64,000 bases of DNA from Methylocaldum marinum (GTDB lineage: Bacteria; Pseudomonadota; Gammaproteobacteria; Methylococcales; Methylococcaceae), in the NCBI RefSeq assembly GCF_003584645.1, contig NZ_AP017928.1:1080981-1144980 (forward strand), written 5' to 3'. Position 1 is the first letter of the stretch. Each line of letters begins with the position of its first letter. Shown here piece after piece: positions 7,478-17,243 of this stretch. The notes under the pieces were generated by a model. That model saw only the letters and a program-made list of their open reading frames with translations, did not search any database and was not told where the DNA came from. A program made the position numbers and the translations under genes.

Positions 7478-7947
7478 CGTCCTCACCTCCTGCACATTGA
7501 AAGTCGATGCAGGAAGTTTCAGGTGACGACCCGGCAGCGGTCACGGATTCCCAGAAGGGAATTTTTGCAGCAAAAAATCCGACGGCTGCGATGCAGGACA
7601 GGCAAGCGATGCACGGGCCTCGCTCCGGGTAGCAGCGGCTAAAGTGTATATGGAAGTGACTACAAGATGAGTGGTGACAGAGACAATGCCGCCACCACAC
7701 ACGCATTCCTGTCAAACTTCCTGTTCAACGTCTGAACCAACACCTGCAAACCTGACGTCTGATACAAGATGCAAGGCGGACAGCGTTCGCTGAGCCGTTT
7801 CGTTGAAAGCGGTTTGGGAGCCACAACCGCTTTCAACCCTGCAAGCGCGAATTACAACAGATGGATATAATTTAACATAATATACATTATGCGCTATTAT
7901 GACAACCTTGCGATCGGGCGTTCCTGAACCGCCATCACGTTCATTTT
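7478..7947. other. Intergenic boundary region
   Basis: No convincing gene is seen in these 470 bp. Part of it is markedly AT-rich (about 7860-7900), and there is a short direct repeat of ACGTCTGA near 7730 and 7760. The region separates the plasmid-like block from the HvfABC-like cluster and may hold the element boundary. I could not find an obvious attachment-site duplication. Confidence 0.4.
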
Positions 7948-8706
7948 TTAGCTTGCCCCGATCACTCCACGCTCGGCCAGTGCTCGCAGAATCTCCGCGC
8001 CATGTTCCGCCAGCCCCTGAGACGAATACCCGATTTCCGTTGCCAATCTCTTCAAACACTCGGCAGCGGCTACAGAGCCCTCGTCTTCGAGAATCTGCAA
8101 TAGCCGGTAGGTAACCGGGCTGATTTCCAGGAATTTCACCGTGTCGGACATATCGCGATAGACAACCAGACACGTCGCCTGTTCAGGCGGTTCGCTCGGT
8201 TGCTGGTCTGGGCCGATCCGATGCACAGGAAACCGATAAGCCAAGGGCCAAGCAACCTCCGACAAGTGAATGGTTTGTCCCAGCGGGTCAGTGATCAAGT
8301 TGGCACTCGGGTCCGGTACCTCGCCTTCGGCGACGACCAAAGCCAACTCGGCCCATTCATAATGAGCTAGTTCCAGAAGGAAAGGCGGATCACCGGAATC
8401 AGGCTCGCGTTCATTCTGAAGATAATCGAGAAACTGTTCGCCAATTTCAGCGAAAAACGGCGTATTGCTCCGATGCGTGGCGTAAAAACCCTGAACTAAA
8501 GCGAACCAGTCGTTTTGATTCAGGATGCTTTTAGTCACCGGGAAACCGGTTGCCAGAAAATTCTCGATATTATTGAAAAACAATTCACGATAGACCTTCA
8601 TACGTTCCGGCGCCGGCCCACGCGGAGGCGGATTGTGATCGGGGTCACGGATATATGCGGCAAACGCAAATTGGATTTGCTGAAACGGAGGGACCTTTTC
8701 AGCCAT
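7948..8706 (-). CDS. HvfC/BufC-like DUF2063 partner protein
   Basis: This 252-residue protein carries the DUF2063 N-terminal domain (about residues 8-100, with the [23 protein letters not shown] segment) and a C-terminal domain of winged-helix type. Members of this family act as the recognition partner that brings the precursor peptide to the DUF692 (MNIO) enzyme. The start overlaps the end of the MNIO gene by 8 bp, so the two are translationally coupled. The order precursor-MNIO-partner matches HvfABC and bufferin operons. It acts in the cytoplasm before export of the modified peptide. Confidence 0.85.
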   Translation of the reverse strand: MAEKVPPFQQIQFAFAAYIRDPDHNPPPRGPAPERMKVYRELFFNNIENFLATGFPVTKSILNQNDWFALVQGFYATHRSNTPFFAEIGEQFLDYLQNEREPDSGDPPFLLELAHYEWAELALVVAEGEVPDPSANLITDPLGQTIHLSEVAWPLAYRFPVHRIGPDQQPSEPPEQATCLVVYRDMSDTVKFLEISPVTYRLLQILEDEGSVAAAECLKRLATEIGYSSQGLAEHGAEILRALAERGVIGAS

Positions 8707-9544
8707 ATTTTCGGACGGGTTCGAATGCAGTCGTTGATTGAAGCAAACGAATCCGTTCTACTTCAGTTAGAAGTTCCGCTAAAGGAGGAATATTGAAATC
8801 CCTCTCTAGGAGAGTTGGGAATACGCCAAACCGCTCGTATGCCCTGCTCAGTAATCGCCAAACCGGATCGATGACGGTTGCGCCGTGTGTATCGACCAGA
8901 AAATCAGCTGCTTCGACATAATGACCAGCGACGTGGGCGTAGGCAATGCGGTGTCCGGGAATTGCGGCTAGAAAACTCTCGGCATCATAGCCATGATTAA
9001 CGCTATTGACATAAATATTGTTGATGTCGAGCAGCAGATCGCAATCGGCTTCTTCAAGTACTGCGTTGAGAAAATCGATTTCCTCGAGCTCCTTACCTGG
9101 CGCGGCATAATAGGAAATATTTTCGATGGCTATCCGCCGCTCCAAAATCTCTTGAGTCCTGATAATGCGGTCGGCAGTATATTCGACCGCTTCGGCCGTG
9201 AACGGAATAGGCATGAGGTCATACAGATGACCGTCATCGCTACAGTAGCTCAGATGCTCGCTGTACAGGCGAATGTGATGTTGATCGAGAAACGATTTGA
9301 GTTCGCTCAGAAATGCCTCGTCAAGCGGCGCGGGACTGCCGAGCGACAAAGACAAACCGTGGCAGACAAAGGGAAATCGGTCGGTCAGGGAACGAAACTG
9401 TTTGCCAAGTCTTCCCCCAATCCTGATCCAGTTTTCCGGCGCGATCTCGTAAAAATCGACCGATTCCGGTAGGTGCTCGGTGAGCGGGCCTATGAAGGCC
9501 CGCCTAAGTCCAAGTCCGGCACCTTGAACGGCGTATTTCTTCAT
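8699..9544 (-). CDS. MNIO (DUF692) peptide-modifying iron enzyme, HvfB/BufB-like
   Basis: This 281-residue DUF692 TIM-barrel enzyme belongs to the multinuclear non-heme iron oxidative enzymes. Expected metal ligands are visible: H62 ([10 protein letters not shown]), E96/H97 (YSEHLSY), E141, D173 ([10 protein letters not shown]), H184, H204/H208 (YAHVAGH), D218/H220 (DTHG) and E247. Characterised relatives convert cysteines in precursor peptides to oxazolone-thioamide or related groups that bind copper. The adjacent precursor has EGKCG-type motifs, pointing to the HvfB-type reaction. It is coupled to the DUF2063 partner by an 8-bp overlap. Confidence 0.9.
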   Translation of the reverse strand: MKKYAVQGAGLGLRRAFIGPLTEHLPESVDFYEIAPENWIRIGGRLGKQFRSLTDRFPFVCHGLSLSLGSPAPLDEAFLSELKSFLDQHHIRLYSEHLSYCSDDGHLYDLMPIPFTAEAVEYTADRIIRTQEILERRIAIENISYYAAPGKELEEIDFLNAVLEEADCDLLLDINNIYVNSVNHGYDAESFLAAIPGHRIAYAHVAGHYVEAADFLVDTHGATVIDPVWRLLSRAYERFGVFPTLLERDFNIPPLAELLTEVERIRLLQSTTAFEPVRKYG

Positions 9545-9573
9545 GTCGCAAGGTTCCGGCGATAAACAAGTGC

Positions 9574-9897
9574 TTATTCCGCTTTCTTGTCTGCGTCAGC
9601 CGGCTGTTCTTTGTCCGATTTCATTCCGGCACATTTGCCTTCCATTGCCTTCTTGTCCTGTTCCTGGCTATTCTGTTTCATGGCCCCGCAATTCATTTCC
9701 GGATTTTTCATCATCTGGCCACCGCATTTCCCTTCACCGCAGACCATTTCCTTCTGTTCTTTTCCGGCTTCAGCGACCTGCAGGTAGCCATTGTCCAAGT
9801 CTTTAATTCCAAACGGATTTTCAGACGCATTAGCGACAGCGGAGAAGGATGTTACGACAGCAGCTCCCATTACGGTTTTAAGTACTCTTTTACTCAT
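9574..9897 (-). CDS. HvfA/BufA2-like RiPP precursor with EGKC motifs
   Basis: This 107-residue protein has a Sec-type signal peptide (residues 1-24, cleavage near VANA|SEN) and a hydrophilic, Lys/Glu-rich mature part with four cysteines (C53, C58, C70, C89). EGKCG occurs at 55-59 and EGKCA at 86-90. EGKCG is the motif where HvfB-type MNIO enzymes install copper-binding oxazolone-thioamide groups. The gene lies 29 bp upstream of the MNIO gene. A periplasmic or secreted copper-binding modified peptide is the likely product; the second, degenerate motif may or may not be modified. Confidence 0.85.
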   Translation of the reverse strand: MSKRVLKTVMGAAVVTSFSAVANASENPFGIKDLDNGYLQVAEAGKEQKEMVCGEGKCGGQMMKNPEMNCGAMKQNSQEQDKKAMEGKCAGMKSDKEQPADADKKAE

Positions 9898-10197
9898 TGT
9901 CTCTTATTCCTCTCAATCGATAGCGATTTGTCGAGCGCTATGCGCGCGAAACTGATTAGACCTAGAAATTCAACAAAGTTGCCGGTTATCCGTTAGGACG
10001 ACACATGTGGAGACGTCACTTTCGCACCACCCTTTGTCAAGGCTGCTATTTTCACACATTAACCGGGAATTGTGGACTCCATAGGCGTGAATCCCCTTTT
10101 TCGTCCCGCCTGGACAGCAGAAACCGGTATTCTCTCGTGCTCATTCTTGCCGAAGTTTCAACATAACCTATCAGAACCGCAGTCTGAAGTTAAATCA
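9898..10197. other. Intergenic region upstream of the RiPP precursor
   Basis: This 300-bp stretch between the precursor start and the IS200-type element holds no gene I can support. The precursor promoter must lie here on the minus strand. I did not find a recognisable CueR, CopR or Fur operator by eye. Confidence 0.35.
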
Positions 10198-10800
10198 CCC
10201 CCGGCAAAGCCGGGGGCTTATTGGGTGAGCGCCTCGAAGGCGCCGTAAAATCATGAGCCGCCCAAGGCGGCTGTTTACAGGCCCAGCTTCATCTGGTCAA
10301 TACGCTCATCCTCCTGTTCCTGATGGCGGATATACGCCCGAACCATAGCCTCATCCAAACCCACCGTGGACACAAAATATCCCCTCGCCCAGAAATTCTC
10401 CCCGGTGAAGTTCCTCTGCCGCCCCCCAAACTGCCGGGCGATTTGGATCGCACTCTTACCCTTGATGTAGCCCACCACGTTCGAAATCGCATACTTCGGC
10501 GGAATGCTGATACACATATGAACGTGGTCGCCCATCAGGTGACCTTCTACTATTTTCGATTCCTTGTGCCCGGCAAGCTCATGAAATATCTCTCCATGAT
10601 GCCGCTTGAGCGCACCAAAAATCTGTTTCTTCCGCCGCTTCGGGATGAACACCACATGATACTTACAATCCCACCGGGTGTGGGAAAGACTCTGGTACTC
10701 TTTCATTGTGAACCTCCTTCTCTTGGTCGAGATTTCAGGTTCACGATGACCGTTGTACAGGTCAAACCTCGGTGAGTCCCCCGGCAAAGCCGGGGGCTTA
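10198..10800 (-). mobile_element. IS200-type insertion sequence
   Basis: A single tnpA-type transposase gene lies between two identical 23-nt sequences (10198-10220 and 10778-10800), each a hairpin with 8-bp stem (CCCCCGGC/GCCGGGGG, loop AAA) followed by CTTA. IS200/IS605 elements have hairpin ends, no inverted terminal repeats, and move as single strands. A further palindrome-rich segment (10226-10270) lies between the left hairpin and the gene. The exact cleavage sites are not determined. No tnpB gene accompanies it. Confidence 0.75.
10275..10706 (-). CDS. tnpA: IS200-family HUH transposase TnpA
   Basis: This 143-residue Y1 transposase looks complete. The pattern CKYHVVFIPKRRKK, the HUH pair H61/H63 (GDHVHMCISIPP) and the catalytic Tyr (Y125, VRAYIRHQE) are all present. 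ATG 10706 gives the normal N-terminus for the family; an upstream in-frame start at 10787 would read through the hairpin end and is rejected. The element lies between the RiPP cluster and a zinc-ribbon protein gene and interrupts no visible gene. Confidence 0.92.
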   Translation of the reverse strand: MKEYQSLSHTRWDCKYHVVFIPKRRKKQIFGALKRHHGEIFHELAGHKESKIVEGHLMGDHVHMCISIPPKYAISNVVGYIKGKSAIQIARQFGGRQRNFTGENFWARGYFVSTVGLDEAMVRAYIRHQEQEDERIDQMKLGL

Positions 10801-10933
10801 CCTCAATGAGTTATGGTCAGCAACAGAGCATTGAGCTATTCTCTCGGACCAAATTCTCGGTTGGCGGCAACGTTGAATTTTAGGGCATTACCTGCGACCG
10901 AAGCACAGAAACAAAACAGGATCGGGGGCACTT

Positions 10934-11218
10934 ATGTATTGTCGACATTGTGGCAAAGAGATGAACGACAAGGCGGTAGTCTGTACGGGATGCGGCCAGC
11001 CCGTCGAAACCGGAGAAGGCAGCTCCGTCAGAGGCGAACCCTGGAGCCTTTTGATGATGATCGGCTTGATCGTCGCTACCTTGTTTGTGCCTCCGGTTGG
11101 CCTTGTGGCGGGGGTTATCGGTTTTATGGATGAGGCGAAGAAGGTTCAGGGAGCAATTCTCACGACCATCGGTGTATTTATGACCTTGCTTCTGACTGCG
11201 ATCATTCTCGGTTTATAG
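10934..11218 (+). CDS. Zinc-ribbon membrane protein
   Basis: This 94-residue protein starts with a zinc ribbon (C3, C6, C17, C20; MYCRHCGKEM and CTGCGQPV) followed by two hydrophobic segments (about residues 38-60 and 72-93). Such zinc_ribbon_2 plus two-TM proteins are common and poorly characterised. It stands alone, downstream of the IS200 element and upstream of a response-regulator gene. Function is unknown. Confidence 0.75.
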   Translation: MYCRHCGKEMNDKAVVCTGCGQPVETGEGSSVRGEPWSLLMMIGLIVATLFVPPVGLVAGVIGFMDEAKKVQGAILTTIGVFMTLLLTAIILGL

Positions 11219-11303
11219 CCGGCCCTGAGGCTGCGAAAGGCGCGGTAACCGGATTTTCGAATTCGAATCAAGGCACTGTAGATATTGATATAAGGTCTTT
11301 AGG

Positions 11304-12080
11304 ATGTTCCGCGATAAGAACTTCCTGGTTGTCGATGATAATGAGATCAACCGAATTCTCCTTAAAACGCAACTTTCTCAAATGGGCGCTCAAGTCACCG
11401 AGGCCAGAAGCGGCAACGAGGCCGTTGAGAGTATTCGAACACTTTGTTTCGATTTGATTTTTCTCGATCTGCGCATGCCTGGTATAACGGGCTTCGACGT
11501 GATGCGTGCCATCCGTCAGGACGCCCAGCGTTTCAATGACAAAGAAACGCCGGTAATCGCGGTTACCGCTCATGCACTGCCTCAACAGCGAAAGGAGATT
11601 CTCGAAGCGGGGTTTTCCGACTTTTTGATCAAACCCATCCTGGAAGATCAGCTCTTATCCGTAATCGAAACCTGGCTGTGCACCAGCACCGTTCCCTCCC
11701 CTCGCTCCGCCCTCCCCTGTGCCCATCATATGGATCCGTATCTCAAGATGATTATCGAGAAAACTGGCGGCAATCGAGGAATCGCCGAAATGCTCGTAGT
11801 TAAATTGGCGCAGGAGTTGCCGGCGCAATTAGCCGAGGTTGAGAAGGCGCTCGGTGTTGACGACTATCGCCAGGCACGCGAAATTACGCACAAAATCAAT
11901 GGATCGGCAAGCTTCTGCGGCCTCCTCGGGATCAGAGAGGCGGCCAGCGAGTTGGAAACCGCATTGGGCGCTTCGTCCTCGCATGAGACGCTTCGGGCTT
12001 GCATGCAAGCGATGGGGAGAGAAATCCGAGCGTTTCTTTCTAACAGAACGAATCTAGAGGCTGCGCTGAGCAATCCGTGA
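11304..12080 (+). CDS. Response regulator receiver with C-terminal HPt domain
   Basis: Residues 5-125 form a REC domain with acidic pocket D11/D12, phospho-acceptor D55 (FLDLRMPG), T88 and K110. A Pro/Ser linker follows, then an HPt domain (about residues 143-255) with the phospho-histidine H196 in HKINGSASFCG. No kinase or output domain is present, so this should be a phosphorelay intermediate serving a hybrid kinase encoded elsewhere. The neighbouring genes give no clue to the signal. Confidence 0.88.
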   Translation: MFRDKNFLVVDDNEINRILLKTQLSQMGAQVTEARSGNEAVESIRTLCFDLIFLDLRMPGITGFDVMRAIRQDAQRFNDKETPVIAVTAHALPQQRKEILEAGFSDFLIKPILEDQLLSVIETWLCTSTVPSPRSALPCAHHMDPYLKMIIEKTGGNRGIAEMLVVKLAQELPAQLAEVEKALGVDDYRQAREITHKINGSASFCGLLGIREAASELETALGASSSHETLRACMQAMGREIRAFLSNRTNLEAALSNP

Positions 12081-12128
12081 CAGGCCTGTGCTCAGCGCAT
12101 TCGTGAAGCCGAAAATAGGCGATCCGTA

Positions 12129-12674
12129 TTAAAGCTTAAATAGATGTTTGCGGTAGTACTGGAGCTCGGCAATTGATTCAAGGATGTCATCGAGTGCTCG
12201 ATGAGAGTTCTTCTTTCTAAAGCCCTCCTTGATATGTGGCGCCCAGCGCCCAGCTAACTCTTTCAGAGTTGATACATCGAGATTGCGATAGTGAAAATAA
12301 GCCTCGAGTGCGGGCATCCACCGCGCCAGAAAGCGCCGATCCTGACAGATGCTGTTGCCGCACATTGGCGAAACGCCGGCGGGAACCCAGCGTTGCAGAA
12401 AAGAAAGGGTAAGCTTTTCGGCGTCCTGTTCCGTGGTTTGGCTTTCACGGACGCGCTCGACCAATCCGGATTCGCCGTGATGTTTCCTGTTCCAATCGTC
12501 CATACCGGCAAGTGTTTCGTCATTCTGAGAGATTGCAAGCACGGGACCTTCCGCCAGAACCTCCAAGTCTTTGTCCGTTACTACCGTGGCGATCTCGATA
12601 ATACGATCGGCCTGGGTGTTGAGGCCAGTCATCTCCAGATCGATCCAAATAAGATTTTGCGAGTCTTGCGCCAT
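12129..12674 (-). CDS. orn: Oligoribonuclease
   Basis: This 181-residue DEDDh exonuclease degrades 2-5-mer RNAs and pGpG to nucleotides. Catalytic residues are visible in [11 protein letters not shown] (D and E) near the N-terminus and [11 protein letters not shown] (H and D) near the C-terminus. Length and sequence agree with gammaproteobacterial Orn. It is divergent from the M48 protease and rsgA genes; orn next to rsgA is a common gammaproteobacterial arrangement. Confidence 0.96.
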   Translation of the reverse strand: MAQDSQNLIWIDLEMTGLNTQADRIIEIATVVTDKDLEVLAEGPVLAISQNDETLAGMDDWNRKHHGESGLVERVRESQTTEQDAEKLTLSFLQRWVPAGVSPMCGNSICQDRRFLARWMPALEAYFHYRNLDVSTLKELAGRWAPHIKEGFRKKNSHRALDDILESIAELQYYRKHLFKL

Positions 12675-12853
12675 TCAGGTTCCCTTACAACATTATTCAA
12701 GGAAAATTGATGGTGATTAGGGTGTCTTACGGTTTATACCCAACGCCTCAATGAAACCGGAAGCAAAAGGAACCGCTGCCCAAGGAATCTTGTCAGGCAT
12801 TTTACCAAAGGCTAAGCTGTAAAGCCGCTAGAGAAACTAAGCTCTTTAATCCG

Positions 12854-14098
12854 ATGAACACCTTCACCGTCCTATTTCTCGTGACACTCGCCATTTCTTT
12901 CGCTATCGAATGGTGGCTGTCGCATCGGCAATTGGCTTATGTCCGGGAACATAGAAATGCCGTTCCCGACGCATTTAAAGACACCATCACGCTGCAGGCC
13001 CACCAGAAAGCGGCGGATTACACAACCGATAAAGCACGCTTAGGCAATGTCGATCGAATAATCGGTGTGATTATTTTGTTGTTGTTTACGGTTGGCGGAG
13101 GCGTTGACGCCGTACATCAATTTTGGATCGGTTTCGAACTTTCCCCGCTTGTGACGGGAATCGCCGTGATTCTCTCGACAATGCTGCTGATCAATCTGCT
13201 GGAACTTCCCATAAGCCTCTATCAAACATTCGTTATCGAGGAACGCTATGGATTTAACCGAAATACGCCCAGGCAGTTTGCCACTGATCTAGTGCTTCAG
13301 ACCGGGCTGAGTTTGGCAATCGGTGGTCCTTTGCTCGCGCTGATTCTCTGGATCATGCAAAGCATGGGAAGCTATTGGTGGCTCTTGGCATGGTCGATTG
13401 TAATAGGCTTTTCCGTTTTGATGAGTTGGGCCTTTCCCACTTTCATCGCCCCCTTATTCAACAAATTCACGCCGCTTCAGGATGAAACACTGAGAAAACG
13501 CATAGAGACACTGATGGACCGGTGCGGCTTTCAGAGCAAGGGCATCTTTGTGATGGACGGCTCACGTCGTTCCGGGCATGGTAATGCCTATTTCACCGGA
13601 ATCGGCGACAGTAAACGCATCGTTTTTTTCGATACCCTGATTAACGCGCTGAGTCATGACGAGGTGGAAGCGGTTTTGGCCCACGAATTAGGTCATTTTC
13701 GACGGAAACACGTACTGAAGATGCTTATTGCAAATGCTCTACTTGCGTTAATCGGCTTCGCTCTGCTCGGTTGGCTAAGCGCTCAGGACTGGTTCTACAG
13801 CGGTCTTGGCGTAAGTCATCAATCAAATGCTCTCGCACTTCTCTTGTTTATGCTTATTGCTCCGGTATTCACTACGTTTTTGCAGCCGATCATCGCGTAT
13901 TTTCAGCGCCGACACGAATTTGAAGCGGACGATTTCGCCGCATATCAAACCCGCCCGGCGCATCTTATCAGTGCTCTTGTCAAGCTCTATCGTGACAACG
14001 CCAGCACACTGACTCCCGATCCCTTGTATTCCGCCTTCCATTACAGCCATCCACCAGCATCGACTCGCATAGCCAATCTCTCGGCCAAGTCTGCATAA
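12854..14098 (+). CDS. M48-family integral membrane metalloprotease (Ste24-like)
   Basis: This 414-residue membrane protein has about seven hydrophobic segments and the zinc-protease motif HELGH (about residues 277-281), with a downstream glutamate in RRHEFEADDFA. Its N-terminal part matches the CAAX prenyl protease 1 N-terminal region. It would cleave membrane or periplasmic proteins in the inner membrane. It sits between orn and rsgA, and rsgA follows by 25 bp, so they may be co-transcribed. The substrate is unknown. Confidence 0.9.
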   Translation: MNTFTVLFLVTLAISFAIEWWLSHRQLAYVREHRNAVPDAFKDTITLQAHQKAADYTTDKARLGNVDRIIGVIILLLFTVGGGVDAVHQFWIGFELSPLVTGIAVILSTMLLINLLELPISLYQTFVIEERYGFNRNTPRQFATDLVLQTGLSLAIGGPLLALILWIMQSMGSYWWLLAWSIVIGFSVLMSWAFPTFIAPLFNKFTPLQDETLRKRIETLMDRCGFQSKGIFVMDGSRRSGHGNAYFTGIGDSKRIVFFDTLINALSHDEVEAVLAHELGHFRRKHVLKMLIANALLALIGFALLGWLSAQDWFYSGLGVSHQSNALALLLFMLIAPVFTTFLQPIIAYFQRRHEFEADDFAAYQTRPAHLISALVKLYRDNASTLTPDPLYSAFHYSHPPASTRIANLSAKSA

Positions 14099-14123
14099 GA
14101 CCGCGAAATGACAAAAGGGCGAG

Positions 14124-15035
14124 ATGGCGGGATCGGTTCGTAATTCGTTGCGCGAGGGTCTGGTGATCGCGCACTTGGGCCAAGGTTTGGCCGTGGAGGA
14201 ATCTCCGGGCGAAATTCTCCTTTGCCACACACGACGGCGACTGGGTTTCGCTACCGTAGGGGATCGGGTGTTATGGGAGCCTTACGAGGGGAATCAGGGC
14301 CGGGTCGTGAAAATTCTGCCCCGTCGCAGCGTGCTGACTCGTCCCGGCCACAATGAAACAATACGTCCTGTTGCAGCCAATCTGGATCAAATTTTCGTAG
14401 TCGTTGCTCCCGAACCAGAGCCGGACTATTTGTTGGTCGATCAATACCTGGCCGCATGCGAACACCGCGATATCAACGCAAGAATAATCTTCAACAAAGC
14501 CGACTTGCTCGCCTCGCGGCAGGTAGCGGACGACTTACTGGCGGATTATCGCCGCATTGATTATTCGTACTTTGTGATAAGCGTCAAGAAAGAAGAAGGA
14601 CTGGCTGAGTTACGCGAAGAACTGATCGACCGCTGCAGTATGCTGGTCGGACAATCAGGTGTAGGTAAATCATCGCTCACCAATGCGCTGTTACCGGATA
14701 AACAACTTCTGACAAGGAGTCTGTCGGAAAAAACCAGCTTGGGACGGCATACGACAACTACCGCCACTCTTTATCATCTTCCCGACGGTGGAGACCTCAT
14801 AGATAGCCCTGGGGTATCTATCTTCGGCTTGGCTGAAATGAGCATACGCGACTTGGCGGCCGGTTTTCGGGAGTTCCGTCCCTGGATACTCCGCTGCCAG
14901 TTCAATGATTGCAGGCACATTAACGATAAAGGCTGTGCAGTCCGCGATGCGGCCGAGGCCGATATGCTACCTCATGCTCGCTATGAGCGTTACCTAAAGC
15001 TGATTGAAAAGTTACCGCCGGTGCAGAAACCATAG
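14124..15035 (+). CDS. rsgA: Ribosome small-subunit GTPase RsgA
   Basis: This 303-residue protein is a circularly permuted GTPase that assists late 30S subunit maturation. An N-terminal OB fold precedes the G domain, where NKAD (G4) comes before GQSGVGKSS (G1) and DSPG (G3), as expected for the permuted family. A C-terminal zinc-binding segment (CQFNDCRHINDKGC) follows. It lies downstream of the M48 protease gene and divergent from nothing essential. Confidence 0.95.
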   Translation: MAGSVRNSLREGLVIAHLGQGLAVEESPGEILLCHTRRRLGFATVGDRVLWEPYEGNQGRVVKILPRRSVLTRPGHNETIRPVAANLDQIFVVVAPEPEPDYLLVDQYLAACEHRDINARIIFNKADLLASRQVADDLLADYRRIDYSYFVISVKKEEGLAELREELIDRCSMLVGQSGVGKSSLTNALLPDKQLLTRSLSEKTSLGRHTTTTATLYHLPDGGDLIDSPGVSIFGLAEMSIRDLAAGFREFRPWILRCQFNDCRHINDKGCAVRDAAEADMLPHARYERYLKLIEKLPPVQKP

Positions 15036-15225
15036 CGGCTATCAGGTGAACTGAATAAAGGTCTAAAAGTTCGGCCAACCAGAGCCCCTTAGCGGGCATA
15101 TCGTACCTCGACTAGCCAGCCTCCGCTCACCGGGCCGGTCCTTAAACCTCAGCGTCCAAACCCGGTGCCCCCCGAAACCTTTCGACATTGTAGGATGATA
15201 GGCTGTTCGTCGACGAAAGGAACGG

Positions 15226-16257
15226 TCATCCTTGCTGCAGGAGGCTGCGCAAGTCGATGGTCGCAGCGTTGGCCCTGGCAATATAGTTTGCCAAGGTCAG
15301 CGAGTAATTGGCGAATAAGCCAAAACCTCCGCCGTTTAGAATCACCGGACTTAAAAAGTCGGCCTGGCCATCCTCGAGCTCATGAGTAACTTGCTGCAGT
15401 GTTACCAAGGCTGTCTTATTGCCGAGGATGTCCCTGAAATCGAACTCGATTGCCTTGAGAATGTGCATTGCGGCCCAAGTATAGCCGCGGGCTTCGAAGA
15501 AGACGTCATCGATCAGTAGCCAGGGTGTTCTGCTGACTACATTGCGCTGGTCGTTCCCGGTAACTTGCCTGGTATCACCAGCACTCGCACTCAGCCGGTT
15601 GGAAAGGTCTCCCAGCCGCTTTTCCAACACCTCCAGGTATTGGCGCAAATTGTCGGCTCTGGAATAAAAGTTCGCATCACGCTTCATCAGGCGTACACGG
15701 TAACGTTCGAGCGCATCGATCCCTTTTTGGTACTCGGATTCTGATGAAGGCAATTGCCAGGATTTGTGATCGAAATAGAAAAACGGCTCGGCTCTTGCGA
15801 GGTCGGGATCTTCCCTCGACTGGGTTTGAGCCCGCGCGAGATGGTTACGAAGTGCAGTGGTTGCGTCGCGCAATGCGGTAAGCGCACCGTATTCCCAGGC
15901 AGGTATGTTGTCCAGTAATACGCCCGGAGGAAAAACATCATTGACCAACAAGCCCCCCGGTTTGTGCAGCAGCGTCTCTCCAATCTGCACGAGCGCGGAC
16001 GTGTATGTATATCCGAGAGGCAATTCCTTTGGATTCTTGACGTTTCCATGTTTCGCAGCCACTTCGAGTACGTCGAACTTATCCGGTTCCTCGCTCCAGT
16101 ACCAGGAAACGGCTAAGAAGATCACCACGAGCAAGACCGCTAGAACACCGATCGCCCAAACGAGCCCTTTTTCCGCGTTCGTCTTTGGGGTAAATATGCC
16201 CTTGATCCTTGAGCCGAGTGACGCCGACCGAGTTTCGGTTTGTTCTGGCACAGACAT
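15226..16257 (-). CDS. DUF2333 family membrane protein
   Basis: This 343-residue protein has one N-terminal transmembrane segment (about residues 33-53) and a long soluble, probably periplasmic domain. Family signatures include PGGLLVNDVFPPGVLLDNIPAWEYGAL and WLLIDDVFFEARGYTWAMH-like segments. Proteins of this DUF are found in many gammaproteobacteria and have no assigned function. It precedes xerC in the same orientation with a 68-bp spacing downstream. The 190 bp between it and rsgA hold no gene I can see. Confidence 0.85.
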   Translation of the reverse strand: MSVPEQTETRSASLGSRIKGIFTPKTNAEKGLVWAIGVLAVLLVVIFLAVSWYWSEEPDKFDVLEVAAKHGNVKNPKELPLGYTYTSALVQIGETLLHKPGGLLVNDVFPPGVLLDNIPAWEYGALTALRDATTALRNHLARAQTQSREDPDLARAEPFFYFDHKSWQLPSSESEYQKGIDALERYRVRLMKRDANFYSRADNLRQYLEVLEKRLGDLSNRLSASAGDTRQVTGNDQRNVVSRTPWLLIDDVFFEARGYTWAAMHILKAIEFDFRDILGNKTALVTLQQVTHELEDGQADFLSPVILNGGGFGLFANYSLTLANYIARANAATIDLRSLLQQG

Positions 16258-16325
16258 GAATAAAGCCCTTTAGCGGTTCCCCGAATCTATTGATTATAGC
16301 GCAAAGGTTGCACTTAAGTCACAGT

Positions 16326-17240
16326 TCAGGAATTTGGGCGGCGCCTTTTCGCACGAGGATGTGATCGGTCGTATACGGATGCCAAATGCTGAAAATCGAG
16401 ATGAGTATAGATTTGTGTAGTACTGAGATTCGCATGTCCCAGCAATTCCTGCACGGCACGCAAGTCTCCACTGGACTCCAAAATATGACTCGCGAATGAA
16501 TGCCTGAGCATGTGAGGATGAACATGTTCAGGCAAGCCGCGCTTATTTTGCCAGCGGTCGAGGCGCAACTGCACCGTTCGTCCGGCAATTCGAACTCCTC
16601 GCCTGCTGACAAACACAGCGTCCTCCCCGGCGCGCGCATAGCGATGACGCACAACCAACCAGCGCTCGATGGCCGCACGAGCGCAACGTCCGATTGGCAG
16701 AATGCGGGATTTCTGCCCTTTCCCATACCTGATTAAAACGGTTCCGTCATTCAAATCCAGATCCTGAAGTTCGAGCGAAACCAGTTCGCTCAATCGCAGC
16801 CCCGAGGAGTAAAAAAGCTCCCACATGGCCACATCGCGAATTTCCAATTCACTGTCGAGCTCGCCCTCCAGGAGCCCTGTCATTTGATCGGCATCTAACA
16901 GTGCCGGCAATTTTCGCGGCGCTTTGGGCGGACGTACCCCGCGTGCCGCGTTGCCTTCGAGCTGGCGGCGTTTAACCAGGAAATTGAGAAAGCTCCGGAT
17001 TGCCGACAATGCGCGCTGAAGACTGCGGCTGCCGAGTCCTTCAAGGTGGCGAGCAGCGATGTGGTCCCGAACATGCTGCGAGAGCAGGTTTTCCCAGCAC
17101 TCTATACCATGAACATCGCAATATCGTTTCAGCTGAGCGAGATCCCGGGAATAATTGGAAAGCGTATGTGCGGAAACCCGCTGCTGCGATCGCAGAACAT
17201 CGAGAAAGCTGGCGACCTGCTCTTCCGCGTTTTGCTGCAT
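16326..17240 (-). CDS. xerC: Site-specific tyrosine recombinase XerC
   Basis: This 304-residue recombinase resolves chromosome dimers at dif with XerD. It has an N-terminal SAM-like core-binding domain (about residues 8-95) and a catalytic domain with R (SSGLRLSELVSLE), H-x-x-R (HPHMLRHSFASHIL), H (LGHANLSTTQIYTHLD) and the tyrosine in IYTHLD. It follows DUF484 by 3 bp in the conserved lysA-dapF-DUF484-xerC order of Pseudomonas and Methylococcus relatives, which supports XerC over XerD. Confidence 0.94.
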   Translation of the reverse strand: MQQNAEEQVASFLDVLRSQQRVSAHTLSNYSRDLAQLKRYCDVHGIECWENLLSQHVRDHIAARHLEGLGSRSLQRALSAIRSFLNFLVKRRQLEGNAARGVRPPKAPRKLPALLDADQMTGLLEGELDSELEIRDVAMWELFYSSGLRLSELVSLELQDLDLNDGTVLIRYGKGQKSRILPIGRCARAAIERWLVVRHRYARAGEDAVFVSRRGVRIAGRTVQLRLDRWQNKRGLPEHVHPHMLRHSFASHILESSGDLRAVQELLGHANLSTTQIYTHLDFQHLASVYDRSHPRAKRRRPNS

Positions 17241-17243
17241 GGA

